A stretch of 64,000 bases of DNA from Desulforhopalus sp. (GCA_030247675.1 JAOTRX010000005.1:186001-250000); one strand, 5' to 3'. Counted from the stretch's first letter, positions 18,355 through 27,472 are shown. Translations and numbers: made by a program. Notes: generated by a model not told the origin, from the sequence alone.

Positions 18355-19749
18355 TTACCGTTTCTTTTTGATCTGATATTTCTTCATCTTATACTGCAAT
18401 AGACTCTTAGTGATACCAAGTTTTTCGGCGGCTCTGGCCTGGATATAATCGGTATCACTCAATGCCTGGGTCAGCATTTTTTTCTCGATAACAAAAAGTA
18501 CATCGTTTAAGCCAGCGTCTTCAGGAAACATCAGACGAAGGTCCACCTCATGTCCGAGAGGCTGGGGTTCTTCAGCATATTGGATGTCAGGATGCACATC
18601 ATCCGCCTCAATTAGGTCGTTACTACAGAGGATAGCAGCGCGCTCGATGGTGTTTTCAAGCTCCCGGATATTCCCCTCCCAGGGAAGTTTCATTAGTAAT
18701 TTCAGGGCATCAGGGGAAATTGCCAGCTTAGGCTTTACCAATTCCTTTCGGTATTTTTCGACAAAATATTCAGCCAACAGACGCATATCGTCCATGCGAT
18801 CCCGGAGCGCCGGTAAATTAATAGGAATAACATTAAGTCGATAAAACAGATCTTCTCTGAATCTCCCTGCAGCAACTTCTTCGCGAAGGTCCTTATTGGT
18901 GGCGCTGATTATGCGCACATCCACCTCAATGGTTTTCCCGCCACCAACCCGTTCAAAGGTCTTTTCCTGAAGAATTCTTAAGAGCTTTGACTGGAGGGCG
19001 AGTGGTATTTCTCCGACCTCATCCAAAAAAATGGTACCGGTATCGGCAAGCTCAAACCGTCCTTTGCGCATAGCGACAGCTCCGGTAAATGCACCTTTCT
19101 CATGGCCAAAAAGCTCACTTTCCAGGAGATTTTCCGAGAGGGCCGCACAATTTACGGCAATAAACGGTCGCGATTCACGGGGACTATTGACGTGAATCGC
19201 TTTCGCCACCAGCTCTTTTCCGGTTCCACTTTCCCCGGTTATCAACACCGAGGCGTGGGTCGGGGCAACCTTTTCGATTAGTTGATAAACCTGGAGCATC
19301 TTCGGGTTCTTCCCCACCATCCCACTAAAGCTACTCTTTACTTTGATTTCATCTCGTAACCGGCTATTTTCACGCACAAGAGAATAATGCTGCGCGGCTT
19401 TTTTCAGGGTGATGATCAATTCATCATTAGAAAACGGTTTGGCAAGGTAATTAAAAGCACCGGCCTGCATTGCCTGCACCGCCTTGTCTACCTCGGCAAA
19501 GGCAGTAATTACGACGACTGGAAGATCTGGCTTCTTTTCTTTGACCCGATAAAGGAGTTGCAGACCATTCATACCGGGCATTTGCATGTCGGTGATGACA
19601 ATATCAAGATCAACAGCTTCGACTATCCTAAGCCCTTCTTCCCCATCGGAAGCGGTAAACACCTCAAAGCCCTCATCCTTCAGGAGTTCGGACAAAACAA
19701 CAAGATAGTTAGGCTCGTCATCAACTACGAGGATTGAATACATGGTCAT
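18355..19749 (-). CDS. sigma-54-dependent NtrC-family response regulator
   Basis: A 464-residue regulator with three domains. The receiver (about 1-120) has the phosphoacceptor Asp in DIVITDMQMPGMNG. The AAA+ sigma-54 interaction domain has Walker A GESGTGKE and the GAFTGA loop that contacts sigma-54. A Fis-type HTH closes the protein (AAEKLGITKSLLQYKMKKY). It activates sigma-54 promoters after phosphorylation. No histidine kinase is adjacent, so its partner and targets are unknown. The start is the ATG at 19747-19749, seven bases after AAGGA. It follows a PHP-domain gene by 17 bases. Confidence 0.93.
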   Translation of the reverse strand: MTMYSILVVDDEPNYLVVLSELLKDEGFEVFTASDGEEGLRIVEAVDLDIVITDMQMPGMNGLQLLYRVKEKKPDLPVVVITAFAEVDKAVQAMQAGAFNYLAKPFSNDELIITLKKAAQHYSLVRENSRLRDEIKVKSSFSGMVGKNPKMLQVYQLIEKVAPTHASVLITGESGTGKELVAKAIHVNSPRESRPFIAVNCAALSENLLESELFGHEKGAFTGAVAMRKGRFELADTGTIFLDEVGEIPLALQSKLLRILQEKTFERVGGGKTIEVDVRIISATNKDLREEVAAGRFREDLFYRLNVIPINLPALRDRMDDMRLLAEYFVEKYRKELVKPKLAISPDALKLLMKLPWEGNIRELENTIERAAILCSNDLIEADDVHPDIQYAEEPQPLGHEVDLRLMFPEDAGLNDVLFVIEKKMLTQALSDTDYIQARAAEKLGITKSLLQYKMKKYQIKKKR

Positions 19750-19766
19750 GATTTTTTCCTTCAAGC

Positions 19767-20633
19767 TTATAAACCCTGTCGCGAGGGATATTGTGAATTT
19801 TCTAAACGGTGTTTCATTTCCGCTAAAAGGTTCAGAGGTACTGAACAGTTTTTTCCTCCGGCCAGAGTGGTACCGGGACGAATAGAACCATGATAATCGC
19901 TCCCCCCTGTCACAAGAAGATCAAGTTTCTTGGCTGTGGTCAGCAGTTTTTTCTTAAATTGACGGGAATGCGTAGGATAATACACTTCAATCCCTCCCAG
20001 ACCAACAGCTCGAAGTTTTCCTATAAGCCGGTCTACATCCTTCCCGGATTTCTCCACTTGCTGAGGATGGGCCAGAACGGCAATTCCACCTGCATCACAG
20101 ATTAATTTAATGGCCTCATCCGCTTGCAACACGGCTCTCTGAGCGTATGCCAATCCGCCTTTACCAAGATAGCGATCAAAAGCCTCGTCCATATTCCGCA
20201 CCACGCCTCTTTGTATTAGAAGTTGTGCTATATGCGGTCTACCACTCTGGCCGTGGCCGGATACCTTTTCCAGTTGTTCGAGCTGTATGTCCACACCAAA
20301 TTTTTCCATATTGGCGAGAATGGTTCTATTCCGCTCTACTCGATCACTCTGAATGCGTTTCAAGGTAAGGAGTAGAGCTTCATCCGATTGTTTAAAGAAG
20401 TATCCCAACAAGTGCACAGAATCATCTTCATGTTTTACGCTCAGCTCTACACCAGGAACTATTTCCACACCGGATTGAGTGCCTGCAGATATGGCTTCAC
20501 CAATTCCATCTATCGTGTCATGGTCGGTAATTGCAATTGCCGAAAGTCTCTTACTCTTGGCATAATATACCAACTCAGTTGGACTCATGCTGCCATCAGA
20601 AAATGTTGAATGAACATGGAGATCAATTGTCAT
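19767..20633 (-). CDS. PHP-domain phosphoesterase (RNase AM/TrpH-like)
   Basis: A 288-residue polymerase-and-histidinol-phosphatase (PHP) protein. Metal ligands are visible in DLHVHSTFSDG, ITDHDTIDG, PGVELS, LAHP and the C-terminal GGSDYHG. Order and length match the YciV/TrpH group, whose characterised members hydrolyse 3',5'-nucleoside bisphosphate or trim RNA 5' ends. Substrate here is inferred from family only. It is the first gene of a two-gene minus operon with the NtrC-type regulator and is divergent from the lipoprotein gene. Confidence 0.85.
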   Translation of the reverse strand: MTIDLHVHSTFSDGSMSPTELVYYAKSKRLSAIAITDHDTIDGIGEAISAGTQSGVEIVPGVELSVKHEDDSVHLLGYFFKQSDEALLLTLKRIQSDRVERNRTILANMEKFGVDIQLEQLEKVSGHGQSGRPHIAQLLIQRGVVRNMDEAFDRYLGKGGLAYAQRAVLQADEAIKLICDAGGIAVLAHPQQVEKSGKDVDRLIGKLRAVGLGGIEVYYPTHSRQFKKKLLTTAKKLDLLVTGGSDYHGSIRPGTTLAGGKNCSVPLNLLAEMKHRLENSQYPSRQGL

Positions 20634-20840
20634 TTTTTATAATTCACCTGAACAAACAAAAATCAGCCCCGGTCTTTGGCTGATAATAAGAAAAAACATT
20701 TTATACTTGGCTACAATATAACAATGATTTGTCAACAATCACAATATAGCTATGTAGAATCACATATTTTCCTTTACTTTTCCGAACGCTGTCCGATAAA
20801 GTCCCGACAGCGTCACCTTCACCCTCTGAGGAGTTTTGTT

Positions 20841-21623
20841 ATGCGCTCATATCTTTTATGCTTTTTTGCACTTTTTCTTATTGGCGGCTGTTCCAGCCGG
20901 ATTCCTGAACCCATTGCCTACCCTTACAGCCAGCAGCAGAAGATGCAGGCATCATACCATTGGCAGGTTTTGGCTGGGGATCTTGCAAACCGCATAAATA
21001 ATGAGCTGATCACTACAGACAATATGAGTAAAAATGTTTCCGTCAAGGAAACCTGCGGCAACGAAGCAACTCCCTGCGATCCAACTGAAATCAGCACCTT
21101 CAGCGAGGCGTTCCGGGATCTCTTGATTACCGACTTGGTCGCCTTGGGTATTCCTACTAAACAGCAAAAAGATGAAGAAACATTAGAAATTCTCTACAAA
21201 GTACAGATCGTCCGCCACAACACTGACAGGTCCCGTTCTTTGCAACCCGGTGTTCTAACAGCTCTTTCAGCAGCAATTGTTGTGCTTCGCGATGCCCCTT
21301 CCAATTTGGTCACCCTCGCCATCGGGGCAGCATCGGACGTGGCAAATGCCAACATGACAATTAGTGGCCATTACGAAATTATTATTACAACATCAATGGT
21401 CGCCAGTGGCAAGTATCTCTTTAGGGCATCAGATATCTATTATATTAACGACAAGGATTTCTGGCATTATCAAGACCATCCGCCTCGGGCCAAAGCGATC
21501 AAACTTACCGGCCCTGAACAGCCCTTGGCTAAAGACTCTGGGAAGGTTACAAAAGAATCAGCCAAACCTGCACCAGAGACAACCGTAATAGAGCCTTTTC
21601 CGATCCCTGAAAAAGAAATTTGA
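20841..21623 (+). CDS. lipoprotein of unknown function
   Basis: A 260-residue protein with a lipoprotein signal peptide: MRSYLLCFFALFLIGGC, with a LIGGC lipobox. The ATG at 20841 has GAGGAG ten bases upstream; the frame is open to 20676 but lacks a better start. The mature part has one predicted disulfide candidate (ETCGNEATPC), a hydrophobic alanine/valine-rich stretch around residues 145-175, and a low-complexity acidic/proline tail. I recognise no named domain. Because the next gene is an FlgO-like lipoprotein 14 bases downstream, a shared role in the cell envelope is plausible. Confidence 0.75.
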   Translation: MRSYLLCFFALFLIGGCSSRIPEPIAYPYSQQQKMQASYHWQVLAGDLANRINNELITTDNMSKNVSVKETCGNEATPCDPTEISTFSEAFRDLLITDLVALGIPTKQQKDEETLEILYKVQIVRHNTDRSRSLQPGVLTALSAAIVVLRDAPSNLVTLAIGAASDVANANMTISGHYEIIITTSMVASGKYLFRASDIYYINDKDFWHYQDHPPRAKAIKLTGPEQPLAKDSGKVTKESAKPAPETTVIEPFPIPEKEI

Positions 21624-21637
21624 AGGAGAGCGAACCC

Positions 21638-22306
21638 ATGTCCACCTGTCGATTTCACCGTAAGCCGAGGACGTTTCCTTCCCTTCACCACTTAGTATTG
21701 TACCTTCTGCTTGGAACCCTCCCAGTGTTTGTGGGAGGCTGCTCCTACTTCAACGACACCCGGTTACATAAAGTTCTCGGCAAAGACACCGATCTTATCA
21801 GTTTTTCATATAAAATTGCCGACAGCCTTATTGAACGAGCCATGCCGCCACTTATGCCTGGCCACCCGGATATGCCCATAATGGTTACAACCTTTGTTGA
21901 CAATAATGACCTTAAGAAAACCAGCCGCTTTGGCAGATTGCTCCAAGAACACATCTCTTCACGGATGGTGCAAATCGGGTATACCGTTCGTGAAATAAAG
22001 CTCACCCGCACAATAACCATGGAAGCAAAATCAGGAGAAACGGTACTCTCAAGAGATCTCACAAAAATCTCAGGGGAAATTCAGGCCCAGGCGGTTGTTG
22101 CCGGAACTATTTCCCGATCTGGACGCATGCTGTACCTGTCAGCAAGGCTTATTGCTCCGGAAAACAGTAATATTCTGGCGACATGCGATCACCAGTTATT
22201 TATGGACGATAATCTCTTGGCAATGTATGGACTGCGGCTTAATGATGATATCGACACCCCAATAACCGAGCCAATTCAGCCACCACTCAACGCTATTTTT
22301 TGGTAG
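21638..22306 (+). CDS. FlgO-family outer-membrane lipoprotein
   Basis: A 222-residue protein with a long N-terminal charged segment, a hydrophobic signal core and a VGGC lipobox (Cys35). The mature part matches the FlgO-like domain: IADSLIERA, MVTTFVDNNDL, SRFGRLLQEHISSRMVQIGYTV, and a GETVLSRDLTKIS...AGTISRSGRMLYLSARLI core. In Vibrio, FlgO acts in flagellar function at the outer membrane, but FlgO-domain lipoproteins also occur without flagella. There are no flagellar genes nearby. The ATG at 21638 follows AAGGAG; the upstream lipoprotein ends 14 bases earlier. Confidence 0.75.
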   Translation: MSTCRFHRKPRTFPSLHHLVLYLLLGTLPVFVGGCSYFNDTRLHKVLGKDTDLISFSYKIADSLIERAMPPLMPGHPDMPIMVTTFVDNNDLKKTSRFGRLLQEHISSRMVQIGYTVREIKLTRTITMEAKSGETVLSRDLTKISGEIQAQAVVAGTISRSGRMLYLSARLIAPENSNILATCDHQLFMDDNLLAMYGLRLNDDIDTPITEPIQPPLNAIFW

Positions 22307-22310
22307 GCCC

Positions 22311-23141
22311 ATGCAACTCCGAGGAAAAATTGCATTGATCCCAGGGGCCTCCCGCCCTATCGGCCGAGCGATCGCCCGAAAGTTCGCAGCACTTGGGGCA
22401 ACCCTTGTTCTTCCGGTTTTCGATTGGCCAGAATCGATAGTCGAGATGGAAGCGGAATTTAATACTCACCATTATCAATTTCATACAATCGCCGTCGATC
22501 TAAGAAACAACCAGGAAGTCGAAAAACTGGCTGAAACTGTCAAAACCAGGTTTAAAGCTCTCGACTTTCTCATCAACAATATCGAACGGGGAGGTATGCC
22601 AGTGGTGCATGGTGGTTATGAACTGCCCCACAATGAAGGCCAATGGAACCTCGAGATAGAAACAACAATGAAGTCCAAATGGCTGCTTTACCATCACTTA
22701 AGACCACTGATGCAAGACCGCACCGGAGCTGCTATTGTTAACATCTCGTCCATCGCTGGAATCATCGGCCGCAGTGGTCCTGCCGCAGCCTTTTTTAATG
22801 ATGGCTACAGTGCCGCCAACAGGGCAATTCAAACCTTTACTGAAACATGGGCAAGGGAGATGGCCCCAGCTATTCGGGTCAATGAGCTAATGCTTGGCTT
22901 AATCCGAAGCCGACATGGTGAAGGTACCCGGGGTTGGGACATTCTCTCCGAGCAAGAAAAACACGATATCAATTCGACTATTCTTCTCAAACGTACTGGT
23001 TTCCCAGATGAAGTGGCAGCCGGTGTTTACTACCTCGCCGTAGAGGCGAGCTATATCACCGGCTCCATCTTGCGAATGGACGGTGGTTTGGCCCTCGGCG
23101 GCAATGTCGTCCCACCTTTCCCATCCGGTATTTTGGCCTGA
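22311..23141 (+). CDS. SDR-fold protein lacking the catalytic lysine
   Basis: A 276-residue short-chain dehydrogenase/reductase fold. It keeps the overall SDR plan: a nucleotide loop GASRPIGRAIA, NISSIAG with a Ser, and a C-terminal YLAVEASYITGSILRMDGG. The key residues differ: the YxxxK motif is Y-S-A-A-N (Tyr166, Asn170), the second loop glycine is proline, and NNAG is NNIE. This suggests loss or change of catalysis. It starts four bases after the FlgO-like gene, so all three genes likely form one operon. Function unknown. Confidence 0.8.
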   Translation: MQLRGKIALIPGASRPIGRAIARKFAALGATLVLPVFDWPESIVEMEAEFNTHHYQFHTIAVDLRNNQEVEKLAETVKTRFKALDFLINNIERGGMPVVHGGYELPHNEGQWNLEIETTMKSKWLLYHHLRPLMQDRTGAAIVNISSIAGIIGRSGPAAAFFNDGYSAANRAIQTFTETWAREMAPAIRVNELMLGLIRSRHGEGTRGWDILSEQEKHDINSTILLKRTGFPDEVAAGVYYLAVEASYITGSILRMDGGLALGGNVVPPFPSGILA

Positions 23142-23165
23142 AAGGTACCATTTCTGAGACTGACT

Positions 23166-24320
23166 CTATGAATTTTTAATGATATCGCCTTTTACGGCAG
23201 GCAGAATCAAAGAACAACACTGCTCAAAGCGCTGGGCCATTGATGGTGTCATAGACGAAAGAGGGAAAACCGCCCCAACACAACCAAGGGCTGCATAAAC
23301 CACCAGAAGATCAGTAACTGCGTCTGCGCTTTCTTGCCGGCATGGATTAGAAATTTTGGCGGCAACAATCAGATGATCACCAAGCCGTCTGGCACCCTCC
23401 AGGGTATCAATATCTTCGACCAACGAACCACCAAGTTCCAGGTAAATCAGAATCACCCTTTGCCCAGCACGACTGCGTCTTTCCGCATCATCAACACAGC
23501 TGTCCGCAGATGCAATTTTCTCTGTATTCGAAAAATGAAATGGAGAGATGACAAAGGATTTAAATTGTCTCTGAGCTTCTTCTTTCAGTGACCATTGCAC
23601 AGGAGTGCACGCAGCACTTGGAGACTTTCCCGCCTCACAAAGCACAGTACCATCGGGAGAAACAATCAGCGAATTCCCGCCGAGATCAAACTCTCCATTT
23701 TTCCCCGTACCGTTGCAAGCGACGAGATATGTTTGGTTTTCAATAGCTCGGGCGATTGCCAATGCCCGCATATGGCCGATTCTTTTTTCTGGCCAGGCCG
23801 AGACACAGAGAAGCATATCCGCCCCCTGCTGGCATTGAGCCCTCGCTATTTCCGGGAACCGGATATCATAGCAAACCATACAGCCAAAGGCGCCAAAAGG
23901 CGTCTGCAGAGGGAGAGGAGTTCGTGTTCCTTCGGAAAAAGCCTGTTCCTCACCAGGAAAAAGATGCTGCTTCCGGTATTTCCCGTAGCAACCATTTTCT
24001 CCAATAATTTTCATGGTGTTATAATAATAGCCGTTATTTTCAGGTATTCTCTCCGGCAAGGATCCAGCCAGCAAGATACCATATCTCACAGCAAGATTTT
24101 GTAACTCCAGGTCGAGACGAGTGATATCATCGTGCAGATTGTCAAGTTCTTGATAACAAAACCCGGTACCCCACAATTCGGGGAGAATAATGAGAGACCG
24201 TCGAGGTGGCTGCAAATCTTGAAGCGCATGTTGGAGACGTTCAAGGTTAGCACGGACAGCTCCCGGCACGATGAAAAGCTGAATAAACCCGGCAAAATCT
24301 ATAACGTTTGGATTTTGCAT
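23166..24320 (-). CDS. nitrilase-superfamily amidohydrolase with degenerate C-terminal nucleotidyltransferase-like domain
   Basis: A 384-residue protein. Residues 1-265 are a carbon-nitrogen hydrolase with the Glu-Lys-Cys triad at Glu48 (PELW), Lys117 (YRKQHLF) and Cys150 (CYDIRFPE). Such enzymes cut amides such as omega-amides. Residues about 287-384 resemble, in order, a TagD/RfaE-type cytidylyltransferase (GARRLGDHLIVAAKIS, then an AVFPLSS segment and LPAVKGD), but the HxGH-like catalytic motif is absent. That second assignment is my inference from pattern only. It is the last gene of a four-gene minus operon. Confidence 0.78.
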   Translation of the reverse strand: MQNPNVIDFAGFIQLFIVPGAVRANLERLQHALQDLQPPRRSLIILPELWGTGFCYQELDNLHDDITRLDLELQNLAVRYGILLAGSLPERIPENNGYYYNTMKIIGENGCYGKYRKQHLFPGEEQAFSEGTRTPLPLQTPFGAFGCMVCYDIRFPEIARAQCQQGADMLLCVSAWPEKRIGHMRALAIARAIENQTYLVACNGTGKNGEFDLGGNSLIVSPDGTVLCEAGKSPSAACTPVQWSLKEEAQRQFKSFVISPFHFSNTEKIASADSCVDDAERRSRAGQRVILIYLELGGSLVEDIDTLEGARRLGDHLIVAAKISNPCRQESADAVTDLLVVYAALGCVGAVFPLSSMTPSMAQRFEQCCSLILPAVKGDIIKNS

Positions 24321-24370
24321 CTAAATGATTTTCCGTTTTCCCTCTGAAATTATTGGTGATTTTGTCTGTT

Positions 24371-25132
24371 TTATGAAACAGAGGCATGAGCAGCTGGACT
24401 TTTCTCCAGCCCCACACAACCTCTGACTAGTTCACCAAGGGTTACCGTTGTCAAAACATTGTTGAAGAATAATCGTATTTCTCCGGAATTATGTAATAAT
24501 CCGGAAATTTTTGTTGTATCGAAAGGCACCCCCAGCAATCCCAAACACCAAGCCGCCATGCCAACGACATGATGGTCAGGAGAAGTGAGATACGCGGCAA
24601 TATCGTCAACAACACGCCTTTCCACCATTTCAATTCTGTGTCCCTGACATATCCTGCCAATGCCCCATAGCAAACCTCTCTGGAGAAGTGGAAGTTCAAG
24701 ATAGTTGCCATCCTGAAAGGGTTCTGTTCCATCCTCCCGCATATAGGAAATAAGCATGTGCAGATACTCTTGGCGGAGGTACGGAATATGGTACATTATT
24801 TCTGCCATCGCCTCCGGAGCACCCCACCCTATCCCTCCGGATTCATCATTCAGTGACCAGAGAAGACGGCGCATGATAATTCTCCCAGACTCCTGATTTT
24901 CATCAGCGAGAGTGGGCACAATCAAACCAAATGCGTATACCCCGTGCCAATGTACTTGTTCTTGAGGATTGCTGAGAGCACTAAAAAGTGCATTGAGAAG
25001 AAGTTTCGGTGGATAACTTTCAAGAAATCTGTCGACAACACGCAAATCCGGCTGAGCCAAGGTAGTAAATAGCGCTTCTTTTAACGATCTTCTGTTAATA
25101 CCACCCTTTGAATCGTATCCTGCAAGTTTCAT
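24371..25132 (-). CDS. HEAT-repeat-like protein (resembles the DVU0298 family)
   Basis: A 253-residue, all-helical protein with repeated HEAT-like units (LLLNALFSALSNPQEQVHWHGVYAFG and SPDHHVVGMAAWCLGLLG). It reads like the conserved desulfobacterial family I recall as DVU0298, which has no assigned function. A scaffold or interaction role is likely. It sits between a cNMP/DUF4388 protein (37-base gap upstream) and a nitrilase (50-base gap downstream) in one operon. It has no signal peptide or membrane segment. Confidence 0.65.
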   Translation of the reverse strand: MKLAGYDSKGGINRRSLKEALFTTLAQPDLRVVDRFLESYPPKLLLNALFSALSNPQEQVHWHGVYAFGLIVPTLADENQESGRIIMRRLLWSLNDESGGIGWGAPEAMAEIMYHIPYLRQEYLHMLISYMREDGTEPFQDGNYLELPLLQRGLLWGIGRICQGHRIEMVERRVVDDIAAYLTSPDHHVVGMAAWCLGLLGVPFDTTKISGLLHNSGEIRLFFNNVLTTVTLGELVRGCVGLEKSPAAHASVS

Positions 25133-25169
25133 CTACCATCAAGTCTCTAAGGGAAGAACAAGTCGGTTT

Positions 25170-26246
25170 TTACCGGTTCCTGTCGTCAAGACGTTTCATG
25201 CCTTCCATAAGCATACCCATAAACCCGCCAATAACATCGCTTCGTTTTTCTTTATCCGGCAAGCCTTGGGTGAATTTAAATCGACCGTTGTTCATGGCTA
25301 AAATTTTATAAAAAGCCTCTTTGCCAACCAAACCATCAATTTCGGCGTAAACCAGTTCTCCTTCGTTGAACATGATTGCTGCCCTTTTTTCTTCGAACTC
25401 GATCTTCAGTCGTCCTGTCTTCTGATTGACATTAATCATCTGGCAAAGCTCAACTGGCGAGATATCGGTTAATTGTCCAACCATTCCGGAAGCCAATTCT
25501 TCAGCTCGCTGAATGTTCATTTTAGTAATTCTGCTGACCAATAATTTATAAAAGAAAACCTGGAGCTTAGGAAAACGAACGAGAACATGGCGGAAATTCT
25601 TATGATTCATTATTGCCACCAGACAAGGTGTCGCCGCCATAATTGTTGTCGTTACCCTTTCCCCGGAAAGCAGGCTCATCTCACCGAAGACCTCGCCCTG
25701 ATCCAACTCAGCCAAAGTTACACCATGATCATCGATAACCTCGGCCTTACCAGAGAGAAGAATATACAAACGATTTCCGGGGTCACCCTTCTGAGTAATC
25801 GGAAATTGCCAAGGATAGTCAACGACCTCAAGAAGGGTCGAGAGATCAAGCAAATCCTCATTGGACAAAGGGGAGAAAATCTCAATGGATCGAAGTAATC
25901 CGGTGAAATTAGAGGTTTCCTTGATCTTTTCTCTCCGTTCGGCCGCCGCCAGCAGCTTCATTTGCAGTGTTGCAAAACCCTTTTCTTTTTTATATTCAAA
26001 ACGGATTACTCCGACACAACCGCCACATTCAAATTTTGCCTTTGCGGCACCTCCGCCCATAGAATAGCTCTCTAGAATATTTTCTGTCGAGGCTATAACT
26101 ATTAACTCCCTGGCCAGGGTAAGGCACGTCGGTTTACCGGAGGGCAAAGTCAAAATACCCTCACTGACACTCAACTCTTCTCGAACATTGTAGAGTGGGC
26201 AGTGATCTTCCTCGGTAATGACAAATATTCCATTACGATACTCCAT
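25170..26246 (-). CDS. cNMP-binding and DUF4388 domain protein
   Basis: A 358-residue protein in three parts. An N-terminal domain (about 1-85) has a TIGR04076-like look with a KFECGGCVGVIRF cysteine segment. A Crp-type cNMP-binding domain (about 115-235) has the cassette FGEMSLLSGERVTTTI, which keeps the Glu and Arg. A C-terminal DUF4388 (PATAN-like) domain (about 260-345) includes TGRLKIEFEEKRAAIMF. There is no DNA-binding helix, so it is a sensor or adaptor, not a CRP regulator. Nucleotide binding is plausible, unproven. The ATG follows GAGGAG. Neighbours are a small membrane protein upstream and a HEAT-like protein downstream. Confidence 0.82.
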   Translation of the reverse strand: MEYRNGIFVITEEDHCPLYNVREELSVSEGILTLPSGKPTCLTLARELIVIASTENILESYSMGGGAAKAKFECGGCVGVIRFEYKKEKGFATLQMKLLAAAERREKIKETSNFTGLLRSIEIFSPLSNEDLLDLSTLLEVVDYPWQFPITQKGDPGNRLYILLSGKAEVIDDHGVTLAELDQGEVFGEMSLLSGERVTTTIMAATPCLVAIMNHKNFRHVLVRFPKLQVFFYKLLVSRITKMNIQRAEELASGMVGQLTDISPVELCQMINVNQKTGRLKIEFEEKRAAIMFNEGELVYAEIDGLVGKEAFYKILAMNNGRFKFTQGLPDKEKRSDVIGGFMGMLMEGMKRLDDRNR

Positions 26247-26258
26247 ACAACTCCTCGC

Positions 26259-26588
26259 TCAATCAGATCTGCCAAAGAGCAGGTAAATAACCACTCCCAG
26301 GGCTCCGGCCCCACCAAATATTACCGGCAAAATCTTGTCTATCTGTAGCTCATCGCCAACAATGAGAGTGTTCATATACTCAGTTCCGGACACCCACCAA
26401 ACTCCAACAAAAACTGATACTATAATCAGATCCCGCCATTTTTGTTTAAAAATGAAGTAAGAAATCATCAACCCAAAGGGAACAATAAACCATGGGTTGG
26501 AAAACAAACTTATATAATCGACATCTTTTATTTGCTGTTGCAAATGTGTCGATTCAAACCAAGCGCTGATTTTTTTAAAAAAATCCAT
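26259..26588 (-). CDS. small membrane protein of unknown function
   Basis: A 109-residue protein with about three hydrophobic segments: FIVPFGLMISYFIF, IIVSVFVGVWWVSG and KILPVIFGGAGALGVVIYLLFG. The ATG has a strong AAAGGA site. It starts the minus operon that continues with the cNMP/DUF4388, HEAT-like and nitrilase genes (12-base gap). I recognise no family. It may be the membrane partner of the cytoplasmic proteins that follow. Confidence 0.68.
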   Translation of the reverse strand: MDFFKKISAWFESTHLQQQIKDVDYISLFSNPWFIVPFGLMISYFIFKQKWRDLIIVSVFVGVWWVSGTEYMNTLIVGDELQIDKILPVIFGGAGALGVVIYLLFGRSD

Positions 26589-26885
26589 ACCATTTTCCTT
26601 TATCTCTCATATCAACAATCATACAAGGCGGTTACGAGCCAACGTTGGAATTGTTTATCCACAAGCGTTACATTACTACATGATGATTCCAGTGGCATTA
26701 TTTTTCATTTCTATTTTCAATCAGATAATCCTCCCCATAAAATATTCACCATGGTTACATAAATCCATACAACGTCGGGTTCATATATGGCTTTAACCAG
26801 CTAACAGATGTAATGTCCAGGCTGACCTCTTCTGTAAATGTGCAATTCAATTTATCAACATGTCTTTCACCCTCAACAACGTAAG

Positions 26886-27398
26886 ATGAACCAAGATAAA
26901 ACCAATATAATTCTTATCGGCATGCCCGGCTCCGGCAAAAGTACTGTCGGTATAATATTAGCAAAAATGCTTGCCAAATCCTTTATTGATACCGATATTC
27001 TTATCCAGCAATCGAAGGGGAGAACCCTGCAAAATATCGTTGACCGGGAAGGGCATATGGCCTTACGAACAATTGAGGAGCGGGTATTACTTACTATCTC
27101 CTGCCGTGATCACATTATTGCGACCGGTGGCAGCGCTGCGTACAGTGAAAAAGCGATGAAGCATCTTAAACAACAGGGTGTCGTTGTTTTTTTGCATGCC
27201 GACCTACCAACACTACAGTTAAGAATCGGCAACTACGAAACCCGTGGTTTGGCCAAACGACCTGAACAAAGCTTCCAGGACCTTTTCGATGAGCGATTGG
27301 GACTCTATCAAAAGTACGCCGACAAGACAATTAATTGCTCCGAGTTAAGCCAGGAACAGGTCTGTGAAGAGATTATTCAGTGGCAGCACCAAGCATGA
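26886..27398 (+). CDS. aroK: shikimate kinase-like protein
   Basis: A 170-residue P-loop kinase of shikimate kinase type. Walker A is GMPGSGKSTVG, followed by the substrate Asp (IDTDILIQ), an RTIEE segment in place of FRxxE, and IIATGGSAAYS. It ends with a lid and partner region, DERLGLYQKYADKTI. The usual GGG of the shikimate site reads GGS here, and the lid has RGLA rather than RPLL, so substrate could differ. It would convert shikimate to shikimate 3-phosphate, feeding chorismate, which MqnA uses in this window. I chose ATG 26886; a longer frame starts at 26838. Confidence 0.75.
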   Translation: MNQDKTNIILIGMPGSGKSTVGIILAKMLAKSFIDTDILIQQSKGRTLQNIVDREGHMALRTIEERVLLTISCRDHIIATGGSAAYSEKAMKHLKQQGVVVFLHADLPTLQLRIGNYETRGLAKRPEQSFQDLFDERLGLYQKYADKTINCSELSQEQVCEEIIQWQHQA

Positions 27399-27472
27399 CT
27401 GCCCACATCGACATAATCTCTTTTGCGTAGAAGCAACATTTCTCAATACATTCTCTATGGGATAGCAAAGAA

